DNA from: Flavobacteriaceae bacterium
GTDB taxonomy: Bacteria > Bacteroidota > Bacteroidia > Flavobacteriales > Flavobacteriaceae
Direction of reading: 5' to 3'
DNA length: 54,115 nt
Assembly (NCBI GenBank): GCA_024635765.1
Contig: JAGXIE010000068.1
Coordinates: 1-54,115, forward strand
The notes under the pieces are model-generated. The model searched no databases. It was given only the letters and a program-made list of their open reading frames with translations, and had not been told where the DNA came from. The translations under genes were made by a program, and so were the position numbers. This document shows positions 37,889 to 47,352 of this stretch, piece by piece (within the stretch, counting starts at the first letter, position 1; each line of letters opens with the position of its first letter).

Positions 37889-38821
37889 ATGATTAAAAAA
37901 GAAATCAAAATATTCTCGCCTGCAACTGTTGCCAATGTTTCTTGCGGATATGACGTCCTTGGGTTTTGTTTGGATACCATCGGTGATGAAATGACCATAA
38001 GAAAAACTGATAAAAAAGGTATTGTCATCACGAAAATTGAAGGCTATGATTTACCTTTTGAAACCATAAAAAATGTTGCTGGTGTTTCAGCGTTAGCACT
38101 TTATGATGATGCGAAACCAGACTATGGGTTTGAAATTGAAATTTTTAAGAAAATAAAACCAGGAAGCGGTATTGGAAGCAGCTCTGCTAGTGCTTCAGGT
38201 AGTGTTTTTGCAATGAACGAATTACTTGGGCGACCTTACAATAAAACCCAGCTAACTAATTTTGCAATGAAAGGTGAAGCATTGGCAAGTGGTTGCGAAC
38301 ATGCCGATAACATTGCACCTGGAATTTTTGGAGGTTTTACGTTAGTAAAAAGTATATCTCCGTTGCAAATCTTACAATTGCCTACACCTCCCGATTTATA
38401 TGCTACAATCATTCATCCACAAATTGAAATAAAAACCTCTGAAGCTAGGTCTATATTACCTAAAGAGATTTCTTTGAAAAATGCGATCACTCAATGGGCT
38501 AATGTTGGAAGTTTGGTTCACGCACTGCATACCAGTGATTATGAATTGATTCGACGTTCTCTTGAAGATGTTATCGTCGAACCATTTCGAAGTCAATTGA
38601 TTCCATATTTCGCGAATGTTAAGAAAATGGCTCTTAATTCTGGAGCACTGGGATGTGGTATTTCCGGTTCTGGACCTTCGATTTTTGCGCTATCAAAAGG
38701 AATTGAAACAGCGAAAGAAGTCGAGAGTGCCATGAAAGCAGTCTATTCCCAAACTGAAATTGGATTTCACACCTATGTTTCTAAAATTAATGTAGAAGGC
38801 ATGAAAATTATTCAAAAATGA
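37889..38821 (+). CDS. thrB: Homoserine kinase
   Basis: A 310-residue GHMP-family kinase that phosphorylates homoserine. It begins FSPATVANVSCGYDVLG, and the ATP loop is KPGSGIGSSSASASGS (about 91-106); the C-terminal motif GCGISGSGPS is present. I chose the ATG at 37889, seven bases after the thrA stop; the longer frame from 37811 overlaps thrA by 70 bases and adds 26 non-homologous residues. The stop TGA overlaps the thrC start as ATGA, a translational-coupling arrangement. Confidence 0.96.
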   Translation: MIKKEIKIFSPATVANVSCGYDVLGFCLDTIGDEMTIRKTDKKGIVITKIEGYDLPFETIKNVAGVSALALYDDAKPDYGFEIEIFKKIKPGSGIGSSSASASGSVFAMNELLGRPYNKTQLTNFAMKGEALASGCEHADNIAPGIFGGFTLVKSISPLQILQLPTPPDLYATIIHPQIEIKTSEARSILPKEISLKNAITQWANVGSLVHALHTSDYELIRRSLEDVIVEPFRSQLIPYFANVKKMALNSGALGCGISGSGPSIFALSKGIETAKEVESAMKAVYSQTEIGFHTYVSKINVEGMKIIQK

Positions 38822-40116
38822 ATTATTACTCACTAAACAAAACGGCTCCCAATTCATCCTTCAAAGATGCAGTCATCAAAGGTTTAGCACCAGATAAAGG
38901 CTTATATTTTCCTGAATCGATAACCGCTTTGCCAAGATCATTTTTTGACAAAATAGATGTGTTATCTTATGAAGACATAGCGTTTGAATGCATCAAACAA
39001 TTCGTATCACCTGATATTCCTGAATCAATTTTAAAAAAGATCATTGAAGATACACTATCATTTGATTTTCCAATCGTGGAAATCAATAAAGATATATCAA
39101 CACTTGAACTGTTTCATGGACCAACCATGGCATTTAAAGATGTTGGTGCCCGATTTATGGCAAGATGTCTGGAATATTTCAATGAAGAAAAAACTAATGA
39201 AGTCACCGTTTTGGTAGCGACCTCTGGAGATACTGGAGGTGCAGTGGCAAATGGTTTTTTAGGTGTAAAAGGCGTTAACGTTGTTATTTTATATCCAAGT
39301 GGTAAAGTGAGTGATATCCAAGAAAAACAATTGACCACACTCAAAAAAAACATCACGGCTTTGGAAGTAGATGGTGTTTTTGACGATTGCCAAGACATGG
39401 TCAAGCGTGCATTTTTAGATGAAAAGTTAACGAGTAAAATGCAATTGACATCAGCAAATTCAATAAATGTTGCACGCTGGTTGCCTCAAATGTTTTATTT
39501 CTTTTTTGCTTATAAACAACTACACAAAACTCATAAGAATATTGTGTTTTCAGTGCCAAGTGGAAACTTTGGTAATATCTGTGCAGGCATGATGGCGCAG
39601 CAATTGGGACTGCCTATTCATCATTTTATCGCATCGAATAATGAGAACAATGTAGTGACGGAATATCTGACCACACAATTATACCAACCAAAACCTTCCA
39701 TACAGACGATATCAAATGCAATGGACGTGGGAAATCCGAGTAATTTTATTAGAATACAGGAAATTTATAAGAATGATTTTGAAGCCTTGAAAAAGAATCT
39801 ATCTTCTTATAGTTTTTCGGATGAGGAGACCCGAGAAGCTTTAAAAGAACTGTACAATGAATCTTCATATATAGCTGATCCTCATGGTGCTGTTGGGTAT
39901 TTGGGATGTAAAGAATATTTGAGGTCAAATCAGGATGCTCATTGTGTGTTTTTGGAAACCGCGCATCCTACCAAGTTTTTAGATGTTGTGGAAGATGTCA
40001 TACGGGAGAATATTGATTTACCACCTCAAATAGCGGCTGTGATGGACAAGAAAAAAAGATCCATTCACATCAGTTCCTACAATGAATTAAGGGACTTTTT
40101 ATTAAGTCGTATTTAA
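38818..40116 (+). CDS. thrC: Threonine synthase
   Basis: A 432-residue PLP enzyme converting O-phosphohomoserine to threonine. HGPTMAFKDVGARF near residue 100 contains the Lys that binds PLP, and ATSGDTGGAVANGF and VPSGNFGNICAG are the phosphate and substrate loops. Length and start (MNYYSLNKTAPNSSFKDAV) match the E. coli-type branch. It overlaps thrB by four bases, and an acetyltransferase gene follows three bases after the stop, so all share a transcript. Confidence 0.96.
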   Translation: MNYYSLNKTAPNSSFKDAVIKGLAPDKGLYFPESITALPRSFFDKIDVLSYEDIAFECIKQFVSPDIPESILKKIIEDTLSFDFPIVEINKDISTLELFHGPTMAFKDVGARFMARCLEYFNEEKTNEVTVLVATSGDTGGAVANGFLGVKGVNVVILYPSGKVSDIQEKQLTTLKKNITALEVDGVFDDCQDMVKRAFLDEKLTSKMQLTSANSINVARWLPQMFYFFFAYKQLHKTHKNIVFSVPSGNFGNICAGMMAQQLGLPIHHFIASNNENNVVTEYLTTQLYQPKPSIQTISNAMDVGNPSNFIRIQEIYKNDFEALKKNLSSYSFSDEETREALKELYNESSYIADPHGAVGYLGCKEYLRSNQDAHCVFLETAHPTKFLDVVEDVIRENIDLPPQIAAVMDKKKRSIHISSYNELRDFLLSRI

Positions 40117-40119
40117 CCT

Positions 40120-40635
40120 ATGATCACAATACTTCAAGCCGCAGTCAACGATGCCAAATTACTCGTACGCATTGGAAAATCCTCATTTTTAGAATCGCAC
40201 GGCATGAGTGCTTCGCAAGAGGATATTGATGCTTATGTGAAGTTGAAATTTAATGTATCTACTTTTAAGGAAGAATTACAAGATTCCAGTAATCATTTTT
40301 ATATTATTTATCACCACCAAATACCAGCGGGTTATTCCAAAATTATCTTTGATTATCCACATGAAAAAATTCCTTTTAAAAACGTCACCAAACTGGAACG
40401 TCTTTATTTACTGAAAGAATTTCATCATTTGAAGTTAGGTTTAGAACTTTTTAATTTCAGTGTACAAGAATCCCTCAAAAACCACCAAGCTGGCATGTGG
40501 TTATTTGTTTGGACTGAAAACGTAAAAGCATTTAATTTTTACAATAAAGTTGGTTTCAAGATTGTCGGAAGCCATGATTTCAAAATCTCTGAAACCCATT
40601 ACAACCCCAATCATCAAATGTTACTAACGTACTAA
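40120..40635 (+). CDS. GNAT family N-acetyltransferase
   Basis: A 171-residue GNAT-fold protein. The acetyl-CoA region is around KLERLYLLKEFHHLKLGLEL (92-111), where the usual Q/RxxGxG is reduced to HHLKLG, and WTENVKAFNFYNKVGFKIVG (about 128-147) is the typical final strand-helix. Substrate unknown. It starts three bases after thrC, so it belongs to the threonine operon, though nothing in it points to amino-acid metabolism. Confidence 0.85.
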   Translation: MITILQAAVNDAKLLVRIGKSSFLESHGMSASQEDIDAYVKLKFNVSTFKEELQDSSNHFYIIYHHQIPAGYSKIIFDYPHEKIPFKNVTKLERLYLLKEFHHLKLGLELFNFSVQESLKNHQAGMWLFVWTENVKAFNFYNKVGFKIVGSHDFKISETHYNPNHQMLLTY

Positions 40636-40645
40636 ATAATAAATT

Positions 40646-40891
40646 ATGAATTTTATAGACTGGGTTGGTTCTGTAGGCGTTTTTCAAGTACTACTCGCCT
40701 ATTTCTTAAATAGCATTGGAAAAATCTCAACCAAAGAATTGTCTTTTATTCTTCTTAATCTTATAGGCGCTTCAATGGCTTGTATTGCTTCCATTCTTCT
40801 AAATTACTGGCCGTTTATAGTTTTGGAAGGTTTATGGGCGTTGGTTTCTCTATATTCATTAATAAAATTCCATAAAAAAAGGAGCACATAA
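40646..40891 (+). CDS. Small membrane protein, CBU_0592-like
   Basis: An 81-residue protein with three hydrophobic segments (about 5-22, 30-50 and 52-70) and the layout WVGSVGVFQVLLAYFLNS...LLNLIGASMACIAS...FIVLEGLWALVSLYSL, characteristic of the small CBU_0592-like domain. Function unknown. It lies 10 bases after the acetyltransferase and ends the operon at a hairpin. Confidence 0.75.
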   Translation: MNFIDWVGSVGVFQVLLAYFLNSIGKISTKELSFILLNLIGASMACIASILLNYWPFIVLEGLWALVSLYSLIKFHKKRST

Positions 40892-40903
40892 TTTGTACTC
40901 CTT
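40877..40903. terminator. Terminator at the end of the threonine operon
   Basis: AAAGGAG-c-ACA and TGT-a-CTCCTTT can pair with one mismatch around TAATT, overlapping the stop of the last gene. A-rich upstream and T-rich downstream flanks allow use in both directions. Confidence 0.55.
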
Positions 40904-40922
40904 TAGATTTATTTTCAGTTAT

Positions 40923-41564
40923 TTATGCTAATGACATGGCATTCTCATCCAAGGCTTCAGATATGAGTTTTTCTCCTTGCAAAATCTCGAAGGTTGCTTT
41001 ATTTGCAATATCGTCATTCAATGTTCTCACTAGAGTTTCAGCAACATCTGCTCTACTAATTTCACCTTGTATATTTAATTTCTTTTCTAGTTTGATTCGT
41101 CCAGTTCCATTTTCGTTAGTTAAGGCACCAGGTCGTACGATTGTGTAATTCAATCCACTTGATTTTAAATGCTCATCTGCGTTGTGCTTCGCTTTTAAAT
41201 ATTCTTTTATATCATCCGCTTTTTCTGGTTTGTCAGCTCCCATTGAACTCAACATCACAAACTTTTTAATATTTGCTATTTTTGACACATCCATCAATCG
41301 CTTTGCCCCTTCCTGATCTACTTCTATTACTTTTTTTCCACCAGAGCCTGCTGCAAATATTACTTTATCTATGTTTGTTACAGCGTGAGCCAGATCTTCT
41401 TCTAAATCTGCAATGACATAATCAATATTTTCTTTCTTAAATTGAGTGGCTTGTTCTTTTTCTCTAATCATTGCCACTGGATTGAAATACTGTGAAGACT
41501 TTAATAAGTTAACTATTTTTTTTCCTGTTGTGCCGTTTGCACCTGCTATTAATATATTTTCCAT
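40923..41564 (-). CDS. NAD(P)-binding SDR-like protein
   Basis: A 213-residue atypical short-chain dehydrogenase. It opens ILIAGANGTTGKKIV, the nucleotide loop, then VIFAAGSGGKKVIEVD, FVMLSSMGAD and LNYTIVRPGALT, the pattern of the BVR-B/YwnB-like group. These often lack the classic Tyr-x-x-x-Lys, though YLKAKHNADEHL occupies that place. Substrate unknown. It is on the minus strand, separated from the next gene by a long hairpin. Confidence 0.85.
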   Translation of the reverse strand: MENILIAGANGTTGKKIVNLLKSSQYFNPVAMIREKEQATQFKKENIDYVIADLEEDLAHAVTNIDKVIFAAGSGGKKVIEVDQEGAKRLMDVSKIANIKKFVMLSSMGADKPEKADDIKEYLKAKHNADEHLKSSGLNYTIVRPGALTNENGTGRIKLEKKLNIQGEISRADVAETLVRTLNDDIANKATFEILQGEKLISEALDENAMSLA

Positions 41565-41596
41565 ACCTATAATATAGCGAATGAAGTCCTTTATTA

Positions 41597-41633
41597 AAAA
41601 CCTAGATCTGATTTTAACTTCAATTTAGGTTTT
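41597..41633 (-). terminator. Possible terminator after the SRPBCC gene
   Basis: AAAACCTA (41597-41604) and TAGGTTTT (41626-41633) form an 8-bp perfect stem with a 21-base loop. Read on the minus strand the stem ends in TTTTTAAT, so it could end transcription of the SRPBCC gene. Confidence 0.4.
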
Positions 41634-41669
41634 AATACCTGAATATTAAATCCTCCAAGCTTTTTGAAG

Positions 41670-42107
41670 TTAATCTTTTAAAAAGTCTTTCAAAGATCTA
41701 TGGATAATATCATTCCAACCGGCTACGAAATTTTTGGTTGCTAAATCTGGATTTGTTTTAGGGAAGGTTTCTAATCCTTGATGTGTCAATCTTAATAATG
41801 TTTGATTTCCTTTGGGAAACAATTCAAAACTTACAAATGAAATTCCATCATAACCATCATATTTCCAACTATAAGTCAATTTATTTTCGGGTTTTGCTTC
41901 AGTAACTTCGCACAAATGTAGATATTGTCTGTTTTCATCTGGACCACCACTAAATTGAAACTTAAATCCAACTTCTGGTTGAAATGCTTCAAGATCAAAA
42001 TACCAATGCTTCATTTCATTTTTATCTGAAATGGCTTTCCAAACTTCTGAAATTGATGCATCAAATGTTTCTTCTATAATTATTGGTTGATTGTTCATTT
42101 CATTCAA
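41670..42107 (-). CDS. SRPBCC (AHSA1-like) domain protein
   Basis: A 145-residue START-like protein. It starts IIIEETFDASISEVWKAISD, the family's first strand and helices, continues MKHWYFDLEAFQPEVGFKF, and ends with GWNDIIHRSLKDFL, the usual final helix. The fold binds hydrophobic ligands or, in AHSA1, Hsp90; nothing here narrows it. A second Met three residues in (MNEMNN) makes the exact start uncertain. It lies close downstream of the Xaa-Pro peptidase gene on the same strand. Confidence 0.85.
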   Translation of the reverse strand: MNEMNNQPIIIEETFDASISEVWKAISDKNEMKHWYFDLEAFQPEVGFKFQFSGGPDENRQYLHLCEVTEAKPENKLTYSWKYDGYDGISFVSFELFPKGNQTLLRLTHQGLETFPKTNPDLATKNFVAGWNDIIHRSLKDFLKD

Positions 42108-42138
42108 TTTATCATATTACCTGTTTCGAAGGAATTTA

Positions 42139-43782
42139 TCAATTCAATTTAGGCAACACAAAATCATCCAAAGCACTTTTTTCTTTCATCAAGGCTTCAA
42201 TTTCACTTGACTTTCTTGGTGCTTCATCAGACAGATTCACTGGTCCATTTTCTGTAATCAGAATATCATCTTCAATGCGCACTGCAATACCCCACCATTT
42301 TTTATCGCAATCACTTCCTTCTGGTATATAGATCCCTGGTTCTACGGTAATGACCATATTAGCTTCAAAGGGACCTCTCAAACTCGGATCATGTACATCC
42401 AAACCGATATGGTGAGACGTTCCATGAGGGAAATATTGTCTAGCATCTGCATCATTCTTGGCAATCCCCAATTTTATTAATCCAGCATTGATTACTTTTC
42501 TTGCCTCCTCATCTGGTGATCTTAAATTATTACCAATAACAGATGCTTTAATGCCCGCTTCTTGTGCTTCATACACTAAATCATAAATTTTCTTTTGTTC
42601 TAATGAAAACTTTCCATTCGCTGGAATTGTTCTAGTAACATCTGCAGAATAACCATGATATTCAGCACCGAGATCCATCAACACCAAATCATTCTCCAGC
42701 TTCATTTTTGTATTTTCGATATAATGGAGCACACAACCATTGCTGCCTGCACCTACAATGCTTGGATAGCCTTCATACTCACTTCCGTATTTTTTATAGA
42801 CAAATTCGTGGACACCTTGTACTTCACTTTCTGACATACCAGGATGCATCGCTTTCATTACTTCACGTTGTCCCATGGCTGATATTCGTACTGCTTTTGT
42901 CAAAAGCACCATTTCTTCAGGTGTCTTAACTTGTCGTAGTCCAGCCATTAAGGTAGATAAGGTTTTAGTGTCTAGATTATTTTTAGGAGCCTCAGCCTCA
43001 ATTTTAATAACTTCTTGCTTTAAATCCATGCGCAATTTATCATCTTTGGCGTCTATATATTCTGCAATGACTTTATCATTTTTAAGTTCAGGATAATTGG
43101 CAACAGAATGTTCAATTCGTTGCACAACGATAGTATTGTTTTCAACATCGGTAGTTTTTATGAGTTCATATACTCTTTTCTTATCACTATTATCAGTTGC
43201 GAAAACCTCATAATTGATTTGTTCTTTAAATGCTTCTATCAAACTATATAAATCAGCATCATTACGCTTCGAATCGCGATAGTCATTTTCGAAGTTCTTA
43301 AACAACACTTTATCAAATTTGGCATAATCAATACCAGAATCCTTAAAATCCTTTCCATTGAATGCCATATCAAAGCCCAATTGCTCTTTAGCACCTTCTG
43401 TTCCCAAACGAATTCCGGTCCATTGCTCGGCTTGTGGATTTTTTTCCTGTACATAAAGGATTTCGTTTGTCATACCTCCTTCATAAACCTCTTGTTTTTC
43501 TGAAAAAATCACCAATACTGCATTAGGTTCTTTATATCCTGTTAAATAATAAAAATTAGGATCTTGATGATACACATAATCCACATCATTTGAGCGATTG
43601 CGCTCTGGATTGGCGAAAAACAGTGCCACACTATTCGCAGGCATTTTGTTACGAAGCGCTTCACGGCGCTCTTTATGAAACTGTGCACTCAAATAATCCT
43701 CTGGAAGCCCTTTTTGGGCATAAGAAAGTGTCACTAAAAAGATAGTAAAAAAGGCAGTAATAAATATTTTCATTGTCATCAT
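42139..43782 (-). CDS. Secreted Xaa-Pro aminopeptidase (M24B)
   Basis: A metallopeptidase of about 547 residues with a signal peptide (IFITAFFTIFLVTLSYA) followed by an aminopeptidase P N-terminal domain and an M24 catalytic domain. Metal ligands are visible: MDLGAEYHGYSADVTRTI (two Asp), PHGTSHHIGLDVHD (His), ITVEPGIY (Glu) and VRIEDDILIT (Glu). It would remove N-terminal residues before proline. Three Met cluster at the start (MMTMK); I use 43782, but 43773 is equally possible. A longer frame to 43815 disrupts the signal peptide. Confidence 0.92.
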   Translation of the reverse strand: MMTMKIFITAFFTIFLVTLSYAQKGLPEDYLSAQFHKERREALRNKMPANSVALFFANPERNRSNDVDYVYHQDPNFYYLTGYKEPNAVLVIFSEKQEVYEGGMTNEILYVQEKNPQAEQWTGIRLGTEGAKEQLGFDMAFNGKDFKDSGIDYAKFDKVLFKNFENDYRDSKRNDADLYSLIEAFKEQINYEVFATDNSDKKRVYELIKTTDVENNTIVVQRIEHSVANYPELKNDKVIAEYIDAKDDKLRMDLKQEVIKIEAEAPKNNLDTKTLSTLMAGLRQVKTPEEMVLLTKAVRISAMGQREVMKAMHPGMSESEVQGVHEFVYKKYGSEYEGYPSIVGAGSNGCVLHYIENTKMKLENDLVLMDLGAEYHGYSADVTRTIPANGKFSLEQKKIYDLVYEAQEAGIKASVIGNNLRSPDEEARKVINAGLIKLGIAKNDADARQYFPHGTSHHIGLDVHDPSLRGPFEANMVITVEPGIYIPEGSDCDKKWWGIAVRIEDDILITENGPVNLSDEAPRKSSEIEALMKEKSALDDFVLPKLN

Positions 43783-43890
43783 TTTAAGAACTGCGAAATT
43801 TAATATTATTTTCATCCATTGAGTCTCAAATTCTCAAAATTAACATAATTTTAATCGAAATCATTCCTAAAGAAAACAGATTATTTTCTA

Positions 43891-43898
43891 TACTTTTG
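43891..43898 (+). promoter_or_regulatory. Putative promoter upstream of the small ORF and gcvT (TACTTTTG)
   Basis: TACTTTTG matches TAnnTTTG. It ends 10 bases before the ATG of the 51-residue peptide gene, so a transcript would have almost no 5' leader, and it also fits as promoter for gcvT. Confidence 0.45.
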
Positions 43899-43908
43899 TG
43901 CTGCAATT

Positions 43909-44064
43909 ATGGAAGATATATTTGTAGGAATAATTAAGTTTATTGGGAATATCATGGAGAACATAGTTTCACACACGAACTTAAAAATAGGATTATTTTA
44001 TGCAATCATCATATTCTCTATCGTAATTTTGACGGTTTACTTTTTGACTAAAGACTTTAAATAA
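43909..44064 (+). CDS. Small 51-residue membrane peptide
   Basis: An ATG at 43909 opens a 51-codon frame ending TAA at 44062. The N-terminal part ([20 protein letters not shown]) is amphipathic; the C-terminal part has a single strong membrane span ([19 protein letters not shown]) followed by TKDFK. An alternative ATG at 43954 would leave 36 residues. It lies between a promoter box and gcvT, in the same direction, 32 bases before gcvT. I recognise no family, and translation is not proven. Confidence 0.5.
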   Translation: MEDIFVGIIKFIGNIMENIVSHTNLKIGLFYAIIIFSIVILTVYFLTKDFK

Positions 44065-44096
44065 GATTTCCGACTTCGCGGAAAAAAAACAATTAT

Positions 44097-45179
44097 ATGA
44101 AAAACACGGCCTTATCATCCACTCACGAAGCTCTTGGAGCTAAAATGGTTCCTTTTGCAGGTTATAACATGCCAGTACAATATGAAGGAGTTAACATTGA
44201 ACATGAAACGGTTCGCAACGACCTTGGTGTGTTTGATGTCTCTCACATGGGCGAATTTTTGATTGAAGGGCCTCATGCGCTGGAATTGATTCAGAAAGTA
44301 AGTAGTAATGATGCATCTAAACTAGTTGTCGGAAAAGCACAGTATAGTTGTTTGCCAAATGATATTGGTGGAATCGTGGATGATTTGATCATTTATAAAG
44401 TTAAAGAAGAGACCTATTTGTTGGTTGTGAATGCCAGTAATATTGAGAAAGATTGGGATTGGATTTCCTCCAAAAATGATGTCGGTGCCGAAATGAAAGA
44501 TTTGAGTGAAGATTATTCGTTGTTGGCAATCCAAGGTCCGAAAGCTGTGGAAGCTATGCAAGGTCTATCAAGCCATGATTTATCAGCAATTCCGTTCTAT
44601 AATTTTGTTGTAGGTGATTTTGCAGGAATAAAGCGTGTCATTATTTCTGCAACGGGTTATACTGGAAGTGGTGGATTTGAAATCTACTGCAAAAATTCTG
44701 AAGTGAAACAGGTTTGGGACAAAGTCTTTGAAGCTGGAGCAGCCTATGGAATTAAACCAATCGGACTTGCCGCTCGTGACACCTTGCGATTAGAAATGGG
44801 CTATTGTTTATATGGGAATGACATTGACGACACTACCTCTCCTATTGAAGCTGGTCTGGGATGGGTTACTAAATTTACGAAAGACTTTACAAACAGTGAA
44901 GCTTTGAAAGCCGAAAAAGAACAGGGTCCAGAACGCAAATTGGTAGCTTTTGAGTTAGATGACAGAGGGATTCCTCGTCATGGCTATGATATTGTCGATG
45001 GCAATGGAAAAACAATCGGTGTTGTCACTTCCGGAACCATGTCGCCTATGTTGAATAAAGGCATTGGTTTGGGCTATGTACCAACCATTCTTGCAGAGGC
45101 GGGAAGTAAAATAAACATTCAAATACGTAAAAATGCGATTCCTGCGACGGTTGTAAAATTACCTTTTTATAAAGCCTAA
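44097..45179 (+). CDS. gcvT: Aminomethyltransferase (glycine cleavage T protein)
   Basis: A 360-residue folate-dependent subunit of the glycine cleavage system. It begins [26 protein letters not shown], has [10 protein letters not shown], and [12 protein letters not shown] and [16 protein letters not shown], the substrate-binding signature of this family. Length fits E. coli GcvT (364). gcvH and gcvP are not in the window. It follows the small membrane peptide gene and is 3 bases before glutaminase, so it may head an operon. A short TTCCG/CGGAA inverted repeat lies just before its start. Confidence 0.96.
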   Translation: MKNTALSSTHEALGAKMVPFAGYNMPVQYEGVNIEHETVRNDLGVFDVSHMGEFLIEGPHALELIQKVSSNDASKLVVGKAQYSCLPNDIGGIVDDLIIYKVKEETYLLVVNASNIEKDWDWISSKNDVGAEMKDLSEDYSLLAIQGPKAVEAMQGLSSHDLSAIPFYNFVVGDFAGIKRVIISATGYTGSGGFEIYCKNSEVKQVWDKVFEAGAAYGIKPIGLAARDTLRLEMGYCLYGNDIDDTTSPIEAGLGWVTKFTKDFTNSEALKAEKEQGPERKLVAFELDDRGIPRHGYDIVDGNGKTIGVVTSGTMSPMLNKGIGLGYVPTILAEAGSKINIQIRKNAIPATVVKLPFYKA

Positions 45180-45182
45180 TGA

Positions 45183-46097
45183 ATGACAGATTTCCAAAAT
45201 GTAATAGACAAAATTCATGCTGACTTAAAAGACAAAGTTAACCGAGGTCTGGTTGCCTCTTACATTCCAGAATTATCAAATGTTGATCCGCATCAATTTG
45301 GTCTACATTTAAAACATATGGATGGTCGATCTTTTTCAACAGGTGTGTCGCAAAAAGCATTTTCCATTCAAAGTATCTCAAAAGTCTTAACGCTTGCAAT
45401 GGCACTTCCCCTCTATTCTGAAAACATATGGAAACGTGTCGATGTAGAGCCATCAGGAAATCCATTTAATCATTTATCTTTACTGGAATTGGAAAATGGT
45501 ATTCCAAGGAATCCGTTGATCAATGCTGGTGCTTTAGTTGTTGCAGATATTTTGGTCTCACGTTTAACAAACCCAAAAGAAGAGTTTTTACAATACGTTA
45601 GAGATTTGGCAAATGACCAAACAATTAATTATAATTATGTAGTTGCTGAATCTGAACGGTTGACTGGTTTTAATAATTTTGCAGCGGCCAACCTGTTGAA
45701 AGCTTATCATAATCTGGAAAACAACGTTGACGATGTTTTAGACTTTTATTTTCATCAATGTTCTATTGAGATGAATTGTGAGCAATTGTCCAATGCTTTT
45801 TTTATGTTTGCCAATCATGGAATTTGCACACAAGGCAAACATCATTTGACCCATAGCAGAGCGAAACGTATTAACGCTATCATGCTTACTTGTGGTTTTT
45901 ATGACGAAGCTGGAGAGTTTGCATTTGAAGTTGGCTTACCTGGAAAAAGTGGCGTAGGTGGAGGTATCGTTGCGTTATTACCACATCATTTTACAATTAC
46001 CGTTTGGTCACCAGGATTGAATCCAAAAGGAAATTCGTTATTGGGAATGCAAGCCTTGGAACAATTTACTTCTGAAACCAAACTCTCCATTTTTTAA
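45183..46097 (+). CDS. glsA: Glutaminase
   Basis: A 304-residue glutaminase that hydrolyses glutamine to glutamate and ammonia, of the serine-dependent, beta-lactamase-like fold. The catalytic SxxK motif lies in FSIQSISKVL (about 61-70), and NPLINAGALV, ESERLTGFNN and LPGKSGVGGGIVA are the later landmarks. Length matches bacterial GlsA (about 308). It starts three bases after the gcvT stop in the same direction, suggesting co-transcription. Confidence 0.96.
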   Translation: MTDFQNVIDKIHADLKDKVNRGLVASYIPELSNVDPHQFGLHLKHMDGRSFSTGVSQKAFSIQSISKVLTLAMALPLYSENIWKRVDVEPSGNPFNHLSLLELENGIPRNPLINAGALVVADILVSRLTNPKEEFLQYVRDLANDQTINYNYVVAESERLTGFNNFAAANLLKAYHNLENNVDDVLDFYFHQCSIEMNCEQLSNAFFMFANHGICTQGKHHLTHSRAKRINAIMLTCGFYDEAGEFAFEVGLPGKSGVGGGIVALLPHHFTITVWSPGLNPKGNSLLGMQALEQFTSETKLSIF

Positions 46098-46121
46098 TAT
46101 ATTACCTACTTTAAACTGTTT

Positions 46122-46952
46122 ATGTTAACTCCTGAAAATAAACATAGAATCCTCATATTAGGCGCAAGCGGCTTTCTCGGCAATGCGCTATACAAAGAAC
46201 TATGCTCTTATTTCAAAACATTTGGGACTTATTGCAAGCCAAATTCAGCATTGGAAAAAAACAAACATTTCTTTCAATATAACGTCGAAGAAGATGATGT
46301 CTTTGAAATTTTAGAAGCGGTCAAACCGTCCATTATCATTTCAGCATTACGAGGTGATTTTCATGCACAGACGATTGCACACCAACATATTACAGAATAT
46401 TTGGTCATAAACGATGGTAAGATCATTTTTCTTTCATCAGCAAATGTATTTGATGCTTACAGCAAATATCCCAGCTATGAAGAAGATAAAACTTTGAGCG
46501 AAAGCATCTATGGCCATTTTAAAATAAAGATTGAGAACATGTTACTTCGTTTACCCAAACGCCAGGCATGCATCATACGCCTTCCAATGGTTTTTGGTTC
46601 TCAATCGCCACGTATCAAGGAAATCAAAATTCATATTCAGGAACAGACTGCCATTGAAATATTTCCTAATTTAATAATGAACGTTACTACAGATTATAAG
46701 CTGACACAGCAAATACATTTTATGATCAATCGGAATAAATCTGGTGTATTTCATTTAGGAAGTACGGATTTAGTGCACCATGATGAATTTATTGAGGAAC
46801 TCGTGGAACGTTTGACCACTAAAAGGGTGCATTATAAACGTGTTTACACCACCAATGAAGACCGTTATCTTGCAGTGATGCCAAAAGTGAATAGACTGCC
46901 GAAGCACCTTCAGATTACCAGCAAGGAAGTTTTGGAAGAATTGGAAGTTTGA
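46122..46952 (+). CDS. RmlD-like NAD-dependent epimerase/dehydratase
   Basis: A 276-residue SDR protein. Rossmann loop ILGASGFLGNALYKEL (13-28), IIFLSSANVFD, and a Tyr-x-x-x-Lys in SIYGHFKIKIEN; CIIRLPMVFGS follows. The layout resembles dTDP-4-dehydrorhamnose reductase (RmlD) and similar enzymes, but no other rhamnose gene is nearby, so the sugar cannot be named. It follows glsA by 24 bases. Confidence 0.82.
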   Translation: MLTPENKHRILILGASGFLGNALYKELCSYFKTFGTYCKPNSALEKNKHFFQYNVEEDDVFEILEAVKPSIIISALRGDFHAQTIAHQHITEYLVINDGKIIFLSSANVFDAYSKYPSYEEDKTLSESIYGHFKIKIENMLLRLPKRQACIIRLPMVFGSQSPRIKEIKIHIQEQTAIEIFPNLIMNVTTDYKLTQQIHFMINRNKSGVFHLGSTDLVHHDEFIEELVERLTTKRVHYKRVYTTNEDRYLAVMPKVNRLPKHLQITSKEVLEELEV

Positions 46953-47061
46953 AGAAACATTGATTAGAATTAAAGGTAAACATGATTGAAAAACTTTAAA
47001 ACTTTAACCTTGATTAATGCCAGATATTTTCCTAACTTTCATCATCAAAAAAATTTAAACC

Positions 47062-47352
47062 ATGACTAAATTAGATAAAGACACCATCGAAGCAAAATTA
47101 CTTCACTTTCCAGATTGGGATTATTATGATGACGCATTGCATGCCGAATTCGAATTCGATAACTTCAAGGACTGTTTTAGTGCCATGAGCCGTATTGCAT
47201 TTGAGTGTGAAGCATTAAATCATCATCCTGATTGGACGAATGTTTATAACGTACTTACTATTTCTTTATCTACCCATTCTGCCGATGGTGTTACTGAAAA
47301 AGATTTCCAACTGGCGGAAGCGATTGAAGCCATTGTAGAAGTGCAAGAATAA
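47062..47352 (+). CDS. phhB: Pterin-4a-carbinolamine dehydratase
   Basis: A 96-residue protein that dehydrates 4a-hydroxytetrahydrobiopterin. The signature CEALNHHPDWTNVYN, then LSTHSADGVTEKD, contains the His-His-Pro of the active site. The length is usual for the family. It recycles the cofactor of phenylalanine hydroxylase, which is not in this window; a DCoH-like moonlighting role is known only in other organisms. Confidence 0.93.
   Translation: MTKLDKDTIEAKLLHFPDWDYYDDALHAEFEFDNFKDCFSAMSRIAFECEALNHHPDWTNVYNVLTISLSTHSADGVTEKDFQLAEAIEAIVEVQE

Noticed and set aside
44068-44090. Glycine riboswitch before gcvT
   Set aside because: Only a 5-bp TTCCG/CGGAA hairpin and an A-run are present; the space is too small for a glycine aptamer.
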